From: Clostridiales bacterium VE202-21
Lineage (GTDB): Bacteria; Bacillota; Clostridia; Lachnospirales; Lachnospiraceae
DNA: 46,141 bases
NCBI GenBank assembly: GCA_000509105.1
Contig: BAIF02000048.1
Coordinates: forward strand, 1-46,141
Direction: 5' to 3'
Under the pieces are notes generated by a model. It ran no database searches. It was given only the letters and a program-made list of their open reading frames with translations, and was not told the DNA's origin. The position numbers and the translations under genes are program-made. Below, piece after piece: positions 45,958 through 46,141 of the stretch. Each line of letters starts with the position of its first letter. Positions within the stretch are counted from its first letter, which is position 1.

Positions 45958-46141
45958 GAGAAAATCGGGATTTAGTGGCGAGCTTTAGTCCCGGGGCGGA
46001 TGGAGGGGGACGCTTAACGTGAGCCGGGAGATGCTGCGGAAAGTGTCTGCCCTGTTGGAAATACAGCCCGCTGCGCCAAGCAGCAGTAAGAGGAAATCCG
46101 CAGAACCAGCCGGAACCGAACACATTCACCGCTTAATCTGA

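Noticed and set aside
45899..46129. N-terminal extension of the right-end AraC protein
   Set aside because: The extension is Pro/Arg-rich, lacks a ribosome site, and crosses a good promoter just before ATG 45898.

Overview
The window looks like a chromosomal stretch of an anaerobic, gut-type Firmicute, most likely Lachnospiraceae/Clostridia. The grounds are strong AGGAGG ribosome sites, moderate GC, a glycyl-radical enzyme with its activase, many sugar PTS/ABC and glycoside hydrolase genes, and GntR, AraC and BglG regulators. No rRNA, tRNA, transposase or phage gene was recognised. The assignment rests on gene content only.

Layout. 1-1525 is the trailer end of a CRISPR array with a type I-C-like repeat; its leader and cas genes lie off the left edge. 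1974-5518 holds a SIS-domain protein, an exported C-terminally anchored protein, a receiver/degenerate-HD response regulator and a small Xre repressor with shared TTAACACA sites. 5617-13984 is a signalling and catabolic block: a LuxR-type sensor and a histidine kinase diverge from a glycyl-radical enzyme, an MFS carrier and a radical-SAM activase. The GRE resembles the arylacetate decarboxylases (indoleacetate or hydroxyphenylacetate type). 14251-31511 is a glycan/amino-acid block: a FadR-type GntR, a frameshifted URO-D protein, an AraC regulator, a GHL6/GH151-like hydrolase, and an ABC importer operon with a Cys/Met-type PLP enzyme, an intact URO-D protein and a GH106-like hydrolase. It ends with a frameshifted tdh and an intact kbl. 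32041-39803 is a BglG-controlled PTS operon (EIIBC, GH43, GH35-like, GH1, EIIA). 40037-44073 is a trehalose locus (treR, treB, treC). 44197-45898 holds a frameshifted HTH-methyltransferase fusion and an AraC regulator.

How the parts fit. The GRE block would import a carboxylate and cleave it by radical chemistry, with transcription sensed by the divergent LuxR/kinase pair. The GntR gene and the ABC operon share the operator GGTCAGACCGG. The BglG-type antiterminator has a ribonucleic-antiterminator (RAT)-like hairpin overlapping a terminator in front of itself and another in front of the PTS operon, each just downstream of a readable promoter. treR and treB each carry their own palindromic operators.

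The least explained material is non-coding. Two very large palindromes (57-bp perfect arms, and about 100-bp near-perfect arms) lie between convergent genes at 17313-18070. They share an internal architecture with smaller elements at 15056-15177 and 31629-31674: a hairpin with a YRAT loop inside an outer stem. The stems differ in sequence but keep pairing. A second family, two hairpins with an invariant CCCGTAAT in a 12-nt loop, occurs as a 67-bp tandem pair at 28825-28957 and inverted at 30127-30179. A third item is a complex RNA-like fold at 33098-33262 in the PTS leader. Three genes are each broken by one missing G/C in a short run, which may be real decay or sequence error.
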